From Gammaproteobacteria bacterium (GTDB taxonomy: Bacteria > Pseudomonadota > Gammaproteobacteria > Steroidobacterales > Steroidobacteraceae): a DNA stretch of 7,524 nt. The notes beneath the pieces were generated by a model. The model did no database searches and was not told the origin of the DNA. It saw only the letters and a program-made list of their open reading frames with translations. Made by a program: the position numbers and the translations under genes. Of the stretch, positions 6,704 through 7,524 are shown piece by piece; position 1 is the first letter of the stretch, and each line of letters begins with the position of its first letter. Location of the stretch: NCBI GenBank assembly GCA_020846815.1, contig JADLDF010000359.1, positions 1-7,524 on the forward strand. Direction: 5' to 3'.

Positions 6704-7524
6704 ATGCAGAAAAGATCAATGGTCCTCATGCCGCGCCGCAGCGCGTCGCTGGTCGCGACGCTCGCCGCGTTCACGTTCGCGGCCAGCGCGCAGGCCGCGA
6801 AGCTCGACCTGAACACGCCGGAAGGCGTGAACGCGGCTGCGCGGCGCGTGCAGTGCTCGACGAAGGACGGCGAGCCGACGGTCTACTGGTTCCACGGTGA
6901 GGGTTTCAGCCGCGTGCCCGGCGAGCGCGATCGCAAGCTGTTCAACGTCGAGGGCATGAACGTCCGCACCTGCGTGACGGTCGAGGACGAGAAGCGCGGC
7001 ACCGGCTGGCGCCTGGTCTCGCGCGAGCTGCTGTTCTACACCGATCCGGCGACCGGCGAGCTGCTGCGCACCTGGACCAATCCCTGGACCGGCGCCACGG
7101 TGAACGTGCTGCAGACCGCCAACGACCCGGTCAACCAGCGCCCGATGTTCCCGATCGATGCCGACGGCAAGCCGGCGAAGTGGACCGGCACGATCAGCGG
7201 CAAGACCTGGTGGAACACCATCACCGTCCCGCTGTTCTATACGAACCCTCTCGGCGGCGCCTATCAGAAGTACGTCGGTGGCACCTACCACGCGACCGAG
7301 ATGTTCAACTTCTTCGGCAACCTCGACGAGCTGCTGAACGACCGCAACCCCAGCCCGGCCGTCGAAGTAGGCTGGGTGCGCCTCGCCAGCTGGCTGCCGT
7401 GGATGGAAATGGGCGACCGCGCCGGCCTGGTCTACATCCACGCCGCCGGCCGCAAGCTCGAGCGCTTCGACCAGCTGCCGCCGGTCATGCTCAAGGAGAT
7501 CGAGGCCAACTATCCCGAGTACCG
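6704..7524 (+). CDS. Exported DUF1838-family protein, N-terminal 273 residues (3' end outside window)
   Basis: The frame is open from 6704 to the end of the window. Residues 1-31 are a Sec signal peptide: basic MQKRSMVLMPRR, a hydrophobic core SLVATLAAFTFA, and the cleavage site AQA at 29-31. The mature part matches the DUF1838 family, whose function is unknown: LDLNTPEG at the start, TVYWFHGEGFSRVPGE, KLFNVEGMNVR, WRLVSRELLFYTDPATGELLRTWTNPWTG (to residue 130), NDPVN at 140-144, and a Trp/Phe/Tyr-rich second half. Two cysteines, 51 and 90, could form a disulphide in the periplasm. The start at 6704 is chosen because AGGGAG (6691-6696) stands 7 nt before it; in-frame ATGs at 6719 and 6728 lie inside the basic n-region. 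It follows the PQQ/cytochrome gene after 58 bp and may act on the same substrate, but the inverted repeat between them could give it its own control. Confidence 0.88.
   Translation, partial: MQKRSMVLMPRRSASLVATLAAFTFAASAQAAKLDLNTPEGVNAAARRVQCSTKDGEPTVYWFHGEGFSRVPGERDRKLFNVEGMNVRTCVTVEDEKRGTGWRLVSRELLFYTDPATGELLRTWTNPWTGATVNVLQTANDPVNQRPMFPIDADGKPAKWTGTISGKTWWNTITVPLFYTNPLGGAYQKYVGGTYHATEMFNFFGNLDELLNDRNPSPAVEVGWVRLASWLPWMEMGDRAGLVYIHAAGRKLERFDQLPPVMLKEIEANYPEY

Noticed and set aside
6716..7441. 241-codon minus-strand open frame at the right end
   Set aside because: It is antisense to the DUF1838 gene, which has a signal peptide, a ribosome binding site and family motifs.

Overview
The window is a GC-rich bacterial segment with strong G/C preference at third codon positions. 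Shine-Dalgarno-led genes, two exported proteins (one with a c-type haem site) and an IclR regulator point to a Gram-negative proteobacterium with an oxidative, catabolic lifestyle. A gammaproteobacterium of the Nevskiales/Steroidobacter type is my guess from gene content and style; nothing in the sequence proves it.

Left part (1-1842, all +). The 3' end of a probable SAM-dependent methyltransferase is followed directly by a 120-residue protein with a coiled-coil segment. A 206-bp gap with GC-rich inverted repeats comes next, then a complete Gfo/Idh/MocA-family oxidoreductase that lacks the usual catalytic Asp. Middle (1918-3348, -). An MFS transporter points back at the oxidoreductase. Just upstream of it, three bases away, lies a 43-codon gene for a hydrophobic Leu-Gly repeat peptide. 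That small gene has an excellent ribosome binding site and the transporter has none, so I read the pair as a translationally coupled operon.

Right part (3578-7524, all +). Facing away from the transporter operon is an IclR-family regulator. Its stop codon overlaps the start of a large exported PQQ-type beta-propeller protein with a C-terminal cytochrome c domain. An inverted repeat overlapping a -10-like box follows, then an exported DUF1838 protein that runs off the window. The divergent intergenic region carries a perfect 14-bp palindrome, a strong candidate operator for the IclR protein.

Taken together, the right and middle parts look like an inducible module. The regulator would sense a substrate and control both the MFS transporter (with its small membrane peptide) and a periplasmic quinohaemoprotein-like oxidase or dehydrogenase. 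The substrate cannot be read from the sequence. No tRNA, rRNA, CRISPR array or insertion sequence was seen.
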